Shown: positions 35,301-43,974 of the stretch, one piece after another
Numbering within the stretch: the first letter of the stretch is position 1
Layout of the letters: each line of letters begins with the position of its first letter
Origin: Diplocloster agilis
GTDB lineage: Bacteria > Bacillota > Clostridia > Lachnospirales > Lachnospiraceae
DNA length: 64,000 nucleotides
Direction: 5' to 3'
NCBI RefSeq assembly: GCF_019042275.1
Contig: NZ_JAHQCW010000024.1
Span: 29,559 to 93,558, forward strand
Notes under the pieces: generated by a model
Told to the model about the DNA's origin: nothing
The model's database searches: none
What the model saw: the letters and a program-made list of their open reading frames with translations, nothing else
Program-made: the position numbers and the translations under genes

Positions 35301-35678
35301 CGGCAGCCGAAAATGATCCATGCAGTATTTCAGCAGTTCGGTTCTTACTTCCGGACCGGTTTCCAGATCCATGCAGATATCGTCCCGGAACAGCTCTTTC
35401 CATGACTCCGGATCGATTCTCGTGGACAATGTCTCATAGACCGCCTTCACTTTATCAAGCCACTCTCCCAAAGGGCCTTCCGGGCCTTTTTCCTGTTCCG
35501 CCGGCTCCTGCGCGGCCAGGCTGCACGCCTGCTCGTAAGCTTCCCTTAAACGCTTGAACCCTTCCGGGTCATCCTCCGGGTTTACATTTACCAGTTTCGA
35601 CCGGTAGGCCTGCTTGATTTCCTCTTCGTTTTTCGTGGGCTCAATGCCCAAAACCAACCATACTTGTTTTTCATCCAT
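32364..35678 (-). CDS. Giant TPR protein with degenerate N-terminal J-like domain
   Basis: 1104 aa. Residues 1-50 resemble a J-domain (VWLVLGIEPTKNEEEIKQAY, ending FKRLREAYEQA), but the HPD tripeptide between helices II and III is replaced by NPE. A region of about 150 residues without motifs follows. From about 230 to the C-terminus run many TPR repeats, for example AYNNLGCVYKYCWRYEEALEMF and ANSRLADYYSDM. The last 70 residues have a Cys-rich CRDMCRSCSCRECWEYY. It likely docks clients and presents them to the Hsp70 encoded 17 nt downstream; without HPD it may not stimulate ATP hydrolysis in the usual way. Confidence 0.82.
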   Translation of the reverse strand: MDEKQVWLVLGIEPTKNEEEIKQAYRSKLVNVNPEDDPEGFKRLREAYEQACSLAAQEPAEQEKGPEGPLGEWLDKVKAVYETLSTRIDPESWKELFRDDICMDLETGPEVRTELLKYCMDHFRLPSRIWMLMDEQFSLMGDMEELKESFPLDFLQFVENKCTQEEWFSYEYFEGPDDAEYDAYLSLFFEIRRDVEEGKFSSLDELFSQAESLGIYHPYLEVSRAEAKIKQEHPQEAVELLTPLEEKYPQDWWIAYVTGQAYWELERFGEANDCYKKVLETEKDHYTARFRCAEYLEKTGQYEEAKDSFIAIMNDISDNQDVRARLKEVNEHLIPRFFEECGAEPDNFAVRFKLGWCLLQNERNEEGVELLAGVTPDAENEAEYHSLIGRFYYNLSEFDEARQHFEAWIKSIRSETPQNEEEEQALPGRFLKAYSLLAASDQKLGDSDPKYYDEALTAIDQALAYIEDNGALQQKADILLHMERYRESVDICDQILENDSRYLPALVTRQDAYFHLRCAQEVIDDFYKIKEVFPYIPKTYELPAEVFYIYRQYDDVQSILDQAKENETSSLKLDVIRGKTMRMKAAEDAEYVEARNYDRELVPKLRAESGMKEELNQILREIVLCSMALGEYKDALSQVEEAIQLEPSVDNLWLKADVLYRDKDYEKALLLYQQCQKHVSDNENIYEDLGNCYRDLGKDEKAKECFEKVLEINPEHRRANSRLADYYSDMYDVTEEEEYFAQALPYSSRQLELTPTAYYYVERGLLYMSAGHWDEAEADFRKAFELEPEDSYAYNNLGCVYKYCWRYEEALEMFLKALECMTPGESTVFYGNLADCYERMGRYEEAKEAYLNNIKLFPNKPGLRENLSDMYSSQGHFREAMQVIEEILGMENSNKAYYLCEMAYLYEYAGDYKTAIQYCKKALKEDDSYGKANRMIGQYLYYYKKNLRKAEKYYTTALSQSKMGSNEYSISCRALMQLYSNKKDYKNAKKYFDLEKSATVQEYGSIEHYLATKKRRNARLYILGQMYYYLGDMDKAAKLFGQIGCRDMCRSCSCRECWEYYMAQGILLEEAGEKKKALEFYRKAYDIDCRDMELRFRIAGCENS

Positions 35679-35820
35679 TGTTTATCCCACCATTGCTTTC
35701 CTATAATATTTTAATATATGTATTTTTTTGCCATATACTTTCTATCATAACCTATCCGGGCCGGTTGTGCAAATAGGGATTTTCATGCAAAACCGAGTGG
35801 GGTTGCCGAACGGACTTAGC

Positions 35821-36660
35821 GTTCTTCCAGGGGCTTTGTATGCCCACTGCTTAGGGCCTGGAACCGTGGGCGGTATCCGGGGACGCTCCGGGTGGCCGGG
35901 TTCTTTTGTATCTCCCTGGGGGCGCATAGGGCGGCTGTAAATACACTTTGTGAAATCGGGAAGCCGGGTTCAGGATGACCTGGCGGACTTCACGTCCGAC
36001 GGGCAAGAGCCTCTGAACCGGGGGCGTCGCACTCACTTAGCGTTCTTTCACGAGGCTTCGTGTGCCCGCTGCTTAGGGGTTGAAACCGCGGGCGGTATCC
36101 GGGGACGCTCCGGGTGGCCGGGTTCTTTTGTATCTCCCTGGGGGCGCATAGGGCGGCTGCGAAGACGCTTAGTGAAATCGGAAAGCCGGGTTCAGGATGC
36201 ACGGCGGACTTCACGTCCGACGGGCAAGAGCCTCTGAACCGGGAACACATCACGTGTTCCTGGTGAATAGGCTCGGTTCCTGAACCCGGCTTTTCGATTT
36301 TACTTAGCGTATTCCAGCGCTAGCCCTCCGCGCTCCCAGGGAGATACAAAAGAACCCGGCCACCCGGAGCATCTCCGGATACCGCTCACGGTTTCAAGTC
36401 CTAAGCAGCGGGCACACGAAGCCTCGTGAAAGAACGCTAAGTGAGTACGACGGCCCCCGGTTCAGAAGCTCTTGCCCGTCGGACGTGAAGTCCGCCAGGT
36501 CATCCTGAACCCGGCTTTTCGATTTCACTTAGCGTATTCCAGCGCTAGCCCTCCGCGCTCCCAGGGAGATACAAAAGAACCCGGCCGCCCGGAGCGTCTT
36601 CTGTATACCACCCACGGTTCCAGGCCCTGAACAGCGGGCATACGAAGCCCGTGGAAGAAC
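35821..36660. repeat. Foldback family 1, nested 840-bp palindrome
   Basis: Two left units in tandem (35821 to about 36030, and about 36040 to 36260) face two inverted right units (about 36280-36450 and 36455-36660). The inner pair surrounds the same 80-nt centre as the 507-bp element. The outer pair is closed by a different junction in which GACCTGGCGGACTTCACG and its complement match exactly. The right edge is 8 nt from the stop of the galactonate-type dehydratase. Together with the flanks, it fills the 990-nt space 35679-36668; no gene is supported there. Confidence 0.85.
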
Positions 36661-36668
36661 CCCGGCGC

Positions 36669-37817
36669 TTACCACTCGGCTACGGTACCGTCCGCATTGC
36701 GCCAGACCGGATTTTTCCAGTCAAAGGGTTCGGCGGCCCTGCGGCGGACGACTTCTTCATCAATCTCGATGCCAAGGCCCGGCGCCTTGGGAAGTTCTAC
36801 CACACCGTCTTTGTACCGGAATACCGAGGGGTCTTTCAGATAATCCAGCACATCGTTTTCTTTATTATAATGGATCCCGATACTCTGCTCCTGGATCACC
36901 GCGTTGGCGCAGGTGGCGTCCAGCTGGATGCACGCGGCCAGCGCGATCGGCCCCAGCGGGCAGTGGGGAGCTAACGCCACGTCATAGGCTTCCGCCATGG
37001 AGGCGATCTTCTTGCACTCCGTGATTCCTCCGGCGTGGGACAGATCCGGCTGGATGATGTCCACATAGCCGGAGCTTAATACCTTCTTGTAATCCCATCT
37101 GGAAAACATACGCTCTCCCGTGGCAATGGGGATACCGGACTGCTTCGTGATCTCCTTCAGATCCTCCAGGTTTTCCGCCAGTACCGGTTCCTCTATGAAC
37201 ATCAGGCGGTAAGGCTCCAGCTCCTTTGCCAGAATTTTGGCCATAGGCTTATGCACCCGGCCATGGAAATCCACCCCGATACCAAAATATTTCCCGGCCG
37301 CTTCCCGGATCGCGGCAACCCGCTCTACTACCGCGTCGATTTTCTCATAGCTGTCTATATAGTGCAGCTCTTCCGTGGCATTCATTTTCACCGCGGTAAA
37401 ACCCAGTTTTTTTCTTTCCAGCGCCTGGACCGCCACATCATCCGGCCGGTCGCCGCCGATCCAGGAATATACCTTGATATTTTCCCTGCATTTTCCTCCC
37501 ATCAGCTCATATACCGGAGCCTGGTAGTATTTCCCCTTGATGTCCCACAGCGCCTGGTCGATACCGGAGATGGCACTCATCAGCACCGGGCCTCCCCGGT
37601 AGAATCCCGACCGGTATAACACCTGCCAGATGTCTTCGATCCGCTGCGGATCTTTTCCGATCAGGTAATACTTTAACTCTTCCACACAGGCTTTCACCGT
37701 ATCGGCGCGGCCCTCGATCACCGGCTCGCCCCAGCCTTCTATTCCCTCGTCCGTGGTTACTTTAAGAAACAGCCATCTGGGCGGCACCTTAAATAACTCT
37801 ATCTCTTTGATCTTCAT
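36669..37817 (-). CDS. dgoD: D-galactonate dehydratase-type enolase-superfamily enzyme
   Basis: 382 aa, the family's usual length. The N-terminal capping domain opens [20 protein letters not shown]. The barrel carries GFTAVKMNA, the metal ligands Asp in GVDFHGR, Glu in MFIEEP and Glu in ATGERM, and the general-acid His in APHCPLGP, as in DgoD. It dehydrates an aldonate to a 2-keto-3-deoxy acid in the cytoplasm. With the KDG kinase and KDPG aldolase of the divergent operon, this gives pyruvate and glyceraldehyde-3-phosphate. The close family (galactonate, gluconate, arabinonate) makes the exact aldonate uncertain. Confidence 0.85.
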   Translation of the reverse strand: MKIKEIELFKVPPRWLFLKVTTDEGIEGWGEPVIEGRADTVKACVEELKYYLIGKDPQRIEDIWQVLYRSGFYRGGPVLMSAISGIDQALWDIKGKYYQAPVYELMGGKCRENIKVYSWIGGDRPDDVAVQALERKKLGFTAVKMNATEELHYIDSYEKIDAVVERVAAIREAAGKYFGIGVDFHGRVHKPMAKILAKELEPYRLMFIEEPVLAENLEDLKEITKQSGIPIATGERMFSRWDYKKVLSSGYVDIIQPDLSHAGGITECKKIASMAEAYDVALAPHCPLGPIALAACIQLDATCANAVIQEQSIGIHYNKENDVLDYLKDPSVFRYKDGVVELPKAPGLGIEIDEEVVRRRAAEPFDWKNPVWRNADGTVAEW

Positions 37818-37879
37818 TTTTTCCTCCAGCGGCGCATGTACTGCGCTATAAATTCAAGTAAGAGTAAACATGATATCTT

Positions 37880-38971
37880 CTAAACGCTCCTACCCCTGGC
37901 AGCCGTGTCAATCTCACAGATAAAATTGTCCTTCCGGATTCCATACATCTGCGGAAACAGATTCGCCTGCTGGCAGGAGTGATTCGGTATGATTTTCAGA
38001 CGGTCTCCGATCTTTACCTCATCCGGTTTCACAAACCGCACATAACCGTGCTCTTCGTTCATTTTCCACAGCACCGCCCCGGGATGGCCGAGGATCGTTC
38101 CATATCCTTCCCCCTCCTGGGACGTATCGCTGCTGAACGTCTTCGTACCCGCATCTATGATATAATGGCTGCTGTCGACCCGGGAAACCACCGTTACCAG
38201 AACCTTTAAAGCACAGTCCTCTTCTGTTATCATATTTTTATACAGCTGCGTGCAGTCATTAAAAATACAGTTTCCGGGCCTTGCTTCCGTTAAGCCCTCC
38301 AGCAGCTGCGGCTGCTTTGCCGAAAAGGAGGAGCCGCCGCTTAATATCCTCATTTCAAAACCATGTTCTCTCAGCAGGCGGGCCGTATCCAGGATCTGTG
38401 TCTTCTCTTTTGTGATATGTCCGGCGATCTCGTCCATAGTGGATGCTCCGTACACACTTCCGTCGAAATATTCGATCCCCGCCAGACGGATCCCCGGAAA
38501 CGTCCTGATGGCCTCCGCCAGATGTAAAGCGGGCTCTCCGGGTTTTACCCCTCCACGCTCCATGCCTCCGTCCACATCCAGCAGCACTTCCACGGTCCGG
38601 CCGATGTCCTGCCCCATCTTAGATAGTCCCCGCGCGCCCTCGATACTGTTTACCACCGTGCGCACCCGGACGCCTTTTTGCAGCAAATTTCCCAGACGCC
38701 TGCATTTTTCCTCCCCGATGACAGGAAAAGCCAAAAGAATATCGTCAAATCCGGCCTCCGCGAAAACCTCCGCTTCCCCTAATTTTGCGCAGGTAATCCC
38801 GCAGGCGCCCATTTCCAGCTGCATCCGCGCCAAAAATATACTTTTGTGAGTTTTAATATGGGGGCGGTAGCTGATCTTATATTTATCAAGGCCTTCCACC
38901 AGGGAGCTTATATTCTTCTCCACGATATCCAGATCCACCAGCACCGCCGGCGTTCCGATCTTTTCCAGCAT
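37880..38971 (-). CDS. D-threonine aldolase/D-serine dehydratase-like PLP enzyme (fold type III)
   Basis: 363 aa. The alanine-racemase-like barrel starts GTPAVLVDLDIVEKN, and RPHIKTHKS holds the PLP-binding Lys (residue 40). The C-terminal beta domain has IPNHSCQQANLFPQMYGI, where His and Cys two residues apart coordinate the metal that distinguishes D-threonine aldolases and DSD1-type D-serine dehydratases from racemases. It converts a D-amino acid to glycine plus aldehyde, or to pyruvate plus ammonia. The RidA gene upstream (45 nt) favours a dehydratase, since RidA clears the enamine such enzymes release. The deacylase before it would supply the free D-amino acid. Confidence 0.82.
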   Translation of the reverse strand: MLEKIGTPAVLVDLDIVEKNISSLVEGLDKYKISYRPHIKTHKSIFLARMQLEMGACGITCAKLGEAEVFAEAGFDDILLAFPVIGEEKCRRLGNLLQKGVRVRTVVNSIEGARGLSKMGQDIGRTVEVLLDVDGGMERGGVKPGEPALHLAEAIRTFPGIRLAGIEYFDGSVYGASTMDEIAGHITKEKTQILDTARLLREHGFEMRILSGGSSFSAKQPQLLEGLTEARPGNCIFNDCTQLYKNMITEEDCALKVLVTVVSRVDSSHYIIDAGTKTFSSDTSQEGEGYGTILGHPGAVLWKMNEEHGYVRFVKPDEVKIGDRLKIIPNHSCQQANLFPQMYGIRKDNFICEIDTAARGRSV

Positions 38972-39016
38972 TATTCGTTCCTTCTTTCTGACAGAGTCTT
39001 ATCCACAGGCCGTCCT

Positions 39017-39484
39017 TCAGCGCTGCTCGTATATCTCAAAGACCGCTTCCACTTCGACCGGAATCCCGGTAGGCAGTGAATTCGTTCCAAGCGCACAGCG
39101 GGTATGGGCTCCGTTGTCGCCCAGGACTTCCTTCATGAGATCAGAAGCGCCGTTTACCACCACAGCCTGCCCTTTAAAATCATCCGTACAAGCTACATAA
39201 CCTTTTAGATTGACGATCCGTTTTATCCGTTCCAGGCTTCCCAGATGCTTTTTCATTTGGGCAAGAATATTACATCCGCACAGTCTGGCCGCTTTCTGCG
39301 CTTCTTCCGGTGTAATATCCTTTCCCACGGTCCCTTCGTAGACGTTTTTTCCGTCCCGTACAGGGCCCTGTCCGGATACATACACCAGGTTCCCTACCGT
39401 TACGCAGGGGACATAGGAAGCCGTGGGTACCGGCGGATCGACCAGTTCGATTCCCTTTTCTTTTAATCTCTCATCTATTGTCAT
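39017..39484 (-). CDS. RidA-family enamine/imine deaminase
   Basis: 155 aa, slightly longer than the typical 125-130 residues. YVSGQGPVRDGKN and CNILAQMKKHLGSLERIKRI are typical, and the C-terminal R-C-A-L-G-T-N-S-L-P-T-G-I-P-V-E-V-E segment carries the catalytic Arg and the P-x-G-x-P-V-E-V-E strand. The trimer hydrolyses 2-aminoacrylate and related imines to keto acids. Its start overlaps the end of the deacylase gene by 14 nt, so it is coupled to it. The place between a D-amino-acid deacylase and a D-amino-acid lyase is functionally suggestive. Confidence 0.88.
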   Translation of the reverse strand: MTIDERLKEKGIELVDPPVPTASYVPCVTVGNLVYVSGQGPVRDGKNVYEGTVGKDITPEEAQKAARLCGCNILAQMKKHLGSLERIKRIVNLKGYVACTDDFKGQAVVVNGASDLMKEVLGDNGAHTRCALGTNSLPTGIPVEVEAVFEIYEQR

Positions 39485-41117
39485 TCGATTCTCTCTCCTT
39501 TGTCAAATATCTTCCGGCGTCCAGCCGGACGATGTTACCCTGCCGGACTGCCGGCCTTCCGTTTACAAACACATATTTCATTCCCGCCGGCAGTTCACCG
39601 GGCTTTTCATAGGTAGACCGGCTGACGAATTCCTCCGGCCGGAAGGCAATAATATCTGCGTAATATCCGGCACAGATCCGCCCCCGGTCCCGGATTCCCA
39701 TATATTCCGCCGGAAGGGACGTACATTTCCTTATGGCCTCTTCCATGGTAAAATCTTTCCTGCCATTCACATATTCCTGTATGAACTTCGGATAAGTCCC
39801 GGTGGACCTGGGATGGGTAAATCCCTGTTGAGAATAGATGGAATCGGAGATGACAGCCGTCTCTTTCAGGCCGATCACCTTTCGGACATCCCGCTCATCC
39901 ATATGAAAAAATGCTATGCCCGTCTCACAGGCATCCTCCAACAGGATATCCAGGCACATTTCCTCCGGCGGCACGCCGTTCTCCCGGGCCAGTTCCCCTA
40001 TATTCTTTCCTATCTGAGCCGCCTTCGTACCCGAAAGCAGGGTCACCCGGTCCCATCCGGTGGCGTATACCAGATTATCCCAGGAACTTTGTCTTTTGCC
40101 CAGATCCGCAAGGATTCTTTGCCTGCACCTGGTGTCCCGAAGCCGTTCCAGGATCTTTTCCGTGCCCCCCGCAAGCGCCCAGGGCGGCAGTAAGGTAGTA
40201 AGCGTCGTAGAACCGGCCTCATACGGATAAGCGTCCCAGGTCACCGGAAGCCCTTCTAACCTGGCTTCATATAATAAATCGAGGATCTTCTCAAACGGCG
40301 GCCCCCAGTTATCCCGTCCGGCCGCCTTCAAGTGGCTGATATGAAAATGCACTCCTGTACTCCGACAAAGCCTTAAAACCTCGCGTACCGACGCATCCGC
40401 CATACTCCCCTCTCCCCGCAGATGTACGGTAATAACGGCGCCGTATGCCGCCGCCACCTTACAAATCCTGCCCAGCTCTTCCTCCGAATAATAGCATTCC
40501 GGCGTGTACATAAGGCCCATACTTAGTCCGAACGCTCCGTGCTGAAGCGCTTCTTTCAGGCGTTCCTCTATCTGTCTCATTTTCCGGTCCGGCACAGGAC
40601 CATCCCCTGTCCCGTTTACCGCCACCCGCAGAATTCCGTTTCCCACCAGTGTTCCCTGGTTTACATTCAGCTCTTTTTTTCTGATTGCTTGAAGAAATGA
40701 GTCAAAGTCCGTCCATTCTACCGCTTTTTCCGGAAGCCTGCCAAGCAGCGGCTCTACGAATTCTTTACAAGCGTTCATCCGCTCTTCCAAGAGCGGGAAG
40801 GGGGAGAAACCGCAGTTGCCCGATATCATCGTGGTGATTCCTTGCATCAGCTCACATCCGCTGTCCGGCCAATGAAAAGGCTGCAGGTCCGCATGTCTGT
40901 GAATATCTATAAAACCCGGAGCGACTGCCATGTCCTTCATATCTATGACTTCGCAGGCCTCGGCTTTGATATCCCGGCCAATGGCGGCAATTCTCCCTTC
41001 CCGGATCAGGATCTCTCCCGGATAACACCCTTGTCCGCTTCCATCATATATCCGGCAGTTTCTCAGTAAATAGCGGTCAGCCGCACTGTTATCCTTAAAT
41101 AAGCCGCTTTGCTCCAT
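39471..41117 (-). CDS. N-acyl-D-amino-acid deacylase (D-aminoacylase)
   Basis: 548 aa from the ATG after AGGTTGGAAAGC; the frame extends 3 residues further. Amidohydrolase superfamily: PGFIDIHRHADLQ gives the HxH metal pair, and TTMISGNCGFSPFPL gives the Cys ligand typical of D-aminoacylases. YTPECYYSEEEL and VTVHLRGEG follow, and TRSTGTYPKFI is near the end. It removes the acyl group from N-acyl-D-amino acids with zinc. There is no signal peptide, so it works on an imported substrate. It is directly between the GH116 glycosidase and RidA genes. Confidence 0.9.
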   Translation of the reverse strand: MEQSGLFKDNSAADRYLLRNCRIYDGSGQGCYPGEILIREGRIAAIGRDIKAEACEVIDMKDMAVAPGFIDIHRHADLQPFHWPDSGCELMQGITTMISGNCGFSPFPLLEERMNACKEFVEPLLGRLPEKAVEWTDFDSFLQAIRKKELNVNQGTLVGNGILRVAVNGTGDGPVPDRKMRQIEERLKEALQHGAFGLSMGLMYTPECYYSEEELGRICKVAAAYGAVITVHLRGEGSMADASVREVLRLCRSTGVHFHISHLKAAGRDNWGPPFEKILDLLYEARLEGLPVTWDAYPYEAGSTTLTTLLPPWALAGGTEKILERLRDTRCRQRILADLGKRQSSWDNLVYATGWDRVTLLSGTKAAQIGKNIGELARENGVPPEEMCLDILLEDACETGIAFFHMDERDVRKVIGLKETAVISDSIYSQQGFTHPRSTGTYPKFIQEYVNGRKDFTMEEAIRKCTSLPAEYMGIRDRGRICAGYYADIIAFRPEEFVSRSTYEKPGELPAGMKYVFVNGRPAVRQGNIVRLDAGRYLTKERESNDNR

Positions 41118-41234
41118 GCTTTCCAACCTGCTTTCTCTTCTGCTTTTCCCGATCCTGTCGTTTCTTATGTCGTTCCTTCTATCGTTTCTTCTGTCGTGTT
41201 CCTCATTCCCGGGATTACTGCTTCTGTGCTTTTT

Positions 41235-43919
41235 CTATTCCTGTATTTTTCTTTGCCCGCTGCCCGCTCCTATGTATCTGATCTCCAGAGCCGTATTTTC
41301 TTTTATCCGTACAGCCTCGCCGCCGTGCAGCAGAATCGTATCCCCTATCCGTTCCGGCTTCAGGATTTCTTTTCCGATACACGCTTCGATATTCCGCTCC
41401 GTATTTCGATCCATATTCTGGTCATCCCGGTCCGCCTTCCACTCCGGCAGTTCCAGCTCCCGCAGGCTGATTTCACCGTAAGCGACGCGCAGGCAGATTC
41501 TGTCTTTTTCCATCCTCATGCTTCCCCAGCCTCCGTCCATGGCCCAGAAGCAGAAGAAATCCTCCTGGTTCTTCAAAGGCTGAAAGCCGATCTTTCCGCG
41601 GGACATATCATAACGGAATCCGCTGTAAGCCAGCAGCAGACCGTAACTGGCCATCGACCTGGCATAATTACTGCCGCACTCGATCTCGTTCCAGGGGTTC
41701 CGCTTACTGCCGTCGTACCGGTCCCGCACCGCCGTGATCAGATCCAGGCCTTCCTGCTCCATGCCCTCCCGGATCATGTGAATCCCGGCCTGGTATTCGA
41801 ATCCGGCCATCGTCTCCGAGTTATAAGCCACCGGAATATCCGGTTTCTTACTCCCCCGGGGCCAGGTACAGATTACCGTTCCGCTCTCCTCATTCAGGGA
41901 ATAGATTCTCCAGGTATTAGTGAGTTCTGAAATATCCTTATAATAGTTATGTTCATGGATCGCTTTCAGTGCGCTTTTTACCTTCTGTCGTTCGAAGATC
42001 TCTCCCAGCCCGGACAGATCCGCATGCCATTGTGCCAGCACCTGGTCGATCAGACAGCCCTCGCCCACCTGATACTTGATCTGACCGCTCTCCTCGTTCC
42101 AGTATGCTTCAAAGACGCTCTCCCCGAACAGGGCCCGGTCCTTCGAATACGGTTCCAGCAGCTGCTTATCGTTAAGATCGATGCGCTGGATAAAATAGCT
42201 GCCGTTGAACAGATTTTCATCCACCCACTGTTTCCCTTTTTCAAAAATCCTCTTATATTCGCGGGCATCCTCCTCATATCTCAGATGTTCCGCCATCCGC
42301 CACATGCTTTTTAGCGCCAGCAGGTAAAAGCCCGTCAGCCAGGAGTTGGCGCCGAACAGTTCCATATCCAGCGTATGATGCTGGCGGCCGGTGATCACCC
42401 CGCTCTTATCCGGGTCCCACCGGTCTTTGTTGTCCGGATGCCAGGCATATTCCATGGCTTTTTTTACAGCCGGATATATTTCTTTCAGCCAATTATCGTC
42501 CCCAGAGATCTTCCATTCCCGGTAAACCTTATAGATGCTGCCCATCTGTCCGTCCACGCACGCGTTAAAGCTGTCCCTCCTGCGGCCCAACGGAAGCTGG
42601 AGCCGGAAAGACATCTTTCCGGAAGGGTCCTGGTTATATCGGAAATCCAGATCCCGCATACTGCGCTCCAGTTTTGGAAATAAAAACGGAAGCGCATAGG
42701 CGTAATTCCACACATGACTGCAGGAACCTTCACAGCAGCCTTCATCCTCAATGCAGCCCTCAAATCCATAAAATTCCCCATTTTCAAGCCGTAAGCAGGT
42801 GGGAGTCTTAAGCGTGGCGATATTGGCCAGTACCGCTTCCCTGGCCGTCTCGGGCATCGTCGTCTGCATGAGCAGGTCATGGAAAGTGCGGGTTGCGCCA
42901 TATAACCGGTCCCAGTTTCTGATACTATAGACCGCGGCAGCACCCGAGTCCCGGAACAGTTTCGTGTAATAGTTCTTCCAATAAGTCCGTTTATCCTCCT
43001 CGGGGTTCCAGTAATTATAGACATAGGGAATATTCCAGCTCAGTACAAACCGCACCTTACCGGTTTCTCCGGGTTCCAGGGAAAAATGAGCGGCCAGAAC
43101 AGCCGTATCCTTATTCCTTCCCTGTCCCTTGTACAGTTCGTAGTCTTCCGGGTAATACCGGTCCTTCAACCCGCCGGGCTTTAAAAAATCTTTCCAGAAC
43201 ATCTCCAGGCTGTCTGAGCGGTTCCCTCTGTACCAATACTGCTGGCAGCTGGTCTTTGGCGCGTCGGTGGCAATGGTCAGATCGCCGTAATTCTTATCTG
43301 TTTCCTGAACGCCCCAGGGTTTCATGCCCAGCATTTTGACTGTCCCCGACTCCTGGTAGGAGTTAACCGATTTCACACACTCCACCGGATTCGTGGCGGA
43401 AAAGGCCAGTGAATAATCGATTCTGCTGTCCCCGGTGTTCCTCACACACAGTTCAAAAAACGCCGCGGGGATGCTGGAATCCGCATCATTGGATGGGATA
43501 AACGGATTAAAAGCCAGCATTTCCACATAAGCCGGCATTCTGCCGTCAGAAAACTGAAGCTGCGCCAGAGGGTATTCCCCCCGGAACCGCACTTGTTGAA
43601 AATGCGGCATACCGGCTAAGGTCATGCGCTCCGGACCGAATCCATAGCCGCTGTGCAGCTTGCCGTTTCTCAGATAACTCCCCATACGGCTGCCCATATA
43701 ATCGCCCAGGATTATCCGGGCATCCAGCACTTCCCCGTCCTTTTCCGCCTTCAGGGCGAAGTGCGTATAGCCGTTATAGCTTCTCTTATTCGGCCGGTTG
43801 AAAATCTCCCAGTCGGCCAGCAGCCCGTTCCCGGCCACGCCGATGCAGCCAGTTCCTATTCCGCCCACCGGAAAGGATATTTCTTTCAGCTTTTCGTTCG
43901 TATATTCAAACCTGCTCAT
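41235..43919 (-). CDS. GH116-family glycosidase
   Basis: 894 aa, matching bacterial GH116 enzymes. The N-terminal beta-sandwich begins EISFPVGGIGTGCIGVAGNG. The (alpha/alpha)6 barrel carries GCCEGSCSHVWNYAYALPFL with the nucleophile Glu and QHHTLDMELFGANSWLTGFY with the acid/base Asp. Known members are beta-glucosidases, beta-xylosidases and beta-N-acetylglucosaminidases, including human GBA2. No signal peptide is present, so it cleaves an imported glycoside. It lies 55 nt after the permease genes and 117 nt before the D-aminoacylase. The C-terminal 50 residues (Asp/Arg/Asn-rich) differ from the family; the gap after it holds imperfect repeats. Confidence 0.9.
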   Translation of the reverse strand: MSRFEYTNEKLKEISFPVGGIGTGCIGVAGNGLLADWEIFNRPNKRSYNGYTHFALKAEKDGEVLDARIILGDYMGSRMGSYLRNGKLHSGYGFGPERMTLAGMPHFQQVRFRGEYPLAQLQFSDGRMPAYVEMLAFNPFIPSNDADSSIPAAFFELCVRNTGDSRIDYSLAFSATNPVECVKSVNSYQESGTVKMLGMKPWGVQETDKNYGDLTIATDAPKTSCQQYWYRGNRSDSLEMFWKDFLKPGGLKDRYYPEDYELYKGQGRNKDTAVLAAHFSLEPGETGKVRFVLSWNIPYVYNYWNPEEDKRTYWKNYYTKLFRDSGAAAVYSIRNWDRLYGATRTFHDLLMQTTMPETAREAVLANIATLKTPTCLRLENGEFYGFEGCIEDEGCCEGSCSHVWNYAYALPFLFPKLERSMRDLDFRYNQDPSGKMSFRLQLPLGRRRDSFNACVDGQMGSIYKVYREWKISGDDNWLKEIYPAVKKAMEYAWHPDNKDRWDPDKSGVITGRQHHTLDMELFGANSWLTGFYLLALKSMWRMAEHLRYEEDAREYKRIFEKGKQWVDENLFNGSYFIQRIDLNDKQLLEPYSKDRALFGESVFEAYWNEESGQIKYQVGEGCLIDQVLAQWHADLSGLGEIFERQKVKSALKAIHEHNYYKDISELTNTWRIYSLNEESGTVICTWPRGSKKPDIPVAYNSETMAGFEYQAGIHMIREGMEQEGLDLITAVRDRYDGSKRNPWNEIECGSNYARSMASYGLLLAYSGFRYDMSRGKIGFQPLKNQEDFFCFWAMDGGWGSMRMEKDRICLRVAYGEISLRELELPEWKADRDDQNMDRNTERNIEACIGKEILKPERIGDTILLHGGEAVRIKENTALEIRYIGAGSGQRKIQE

Positions 43920-43974
43920 ATCTAAATTTCTCCGTTTTGCTCTGCATGTTATTCTATTTTCCCGGATACCTCTG

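Noticed and set aside
35990..36253. Open frame of 87 codons (minus strand) inside the family-1 repeat
   Set aside because: It lies in a palindrome, recurs in other copies only because the repeat recurs, and has no ribosome site; similar frames at 30204-30659 and 63725-63991 are also repeat shadows.
30116..36660. Family-1 repeats as MITEs or group II introns
   Set aside because: No transposase-type ends or target duplications were visible, and no intron domain V or reverse transcriptase; the units nest as palindromes instead.
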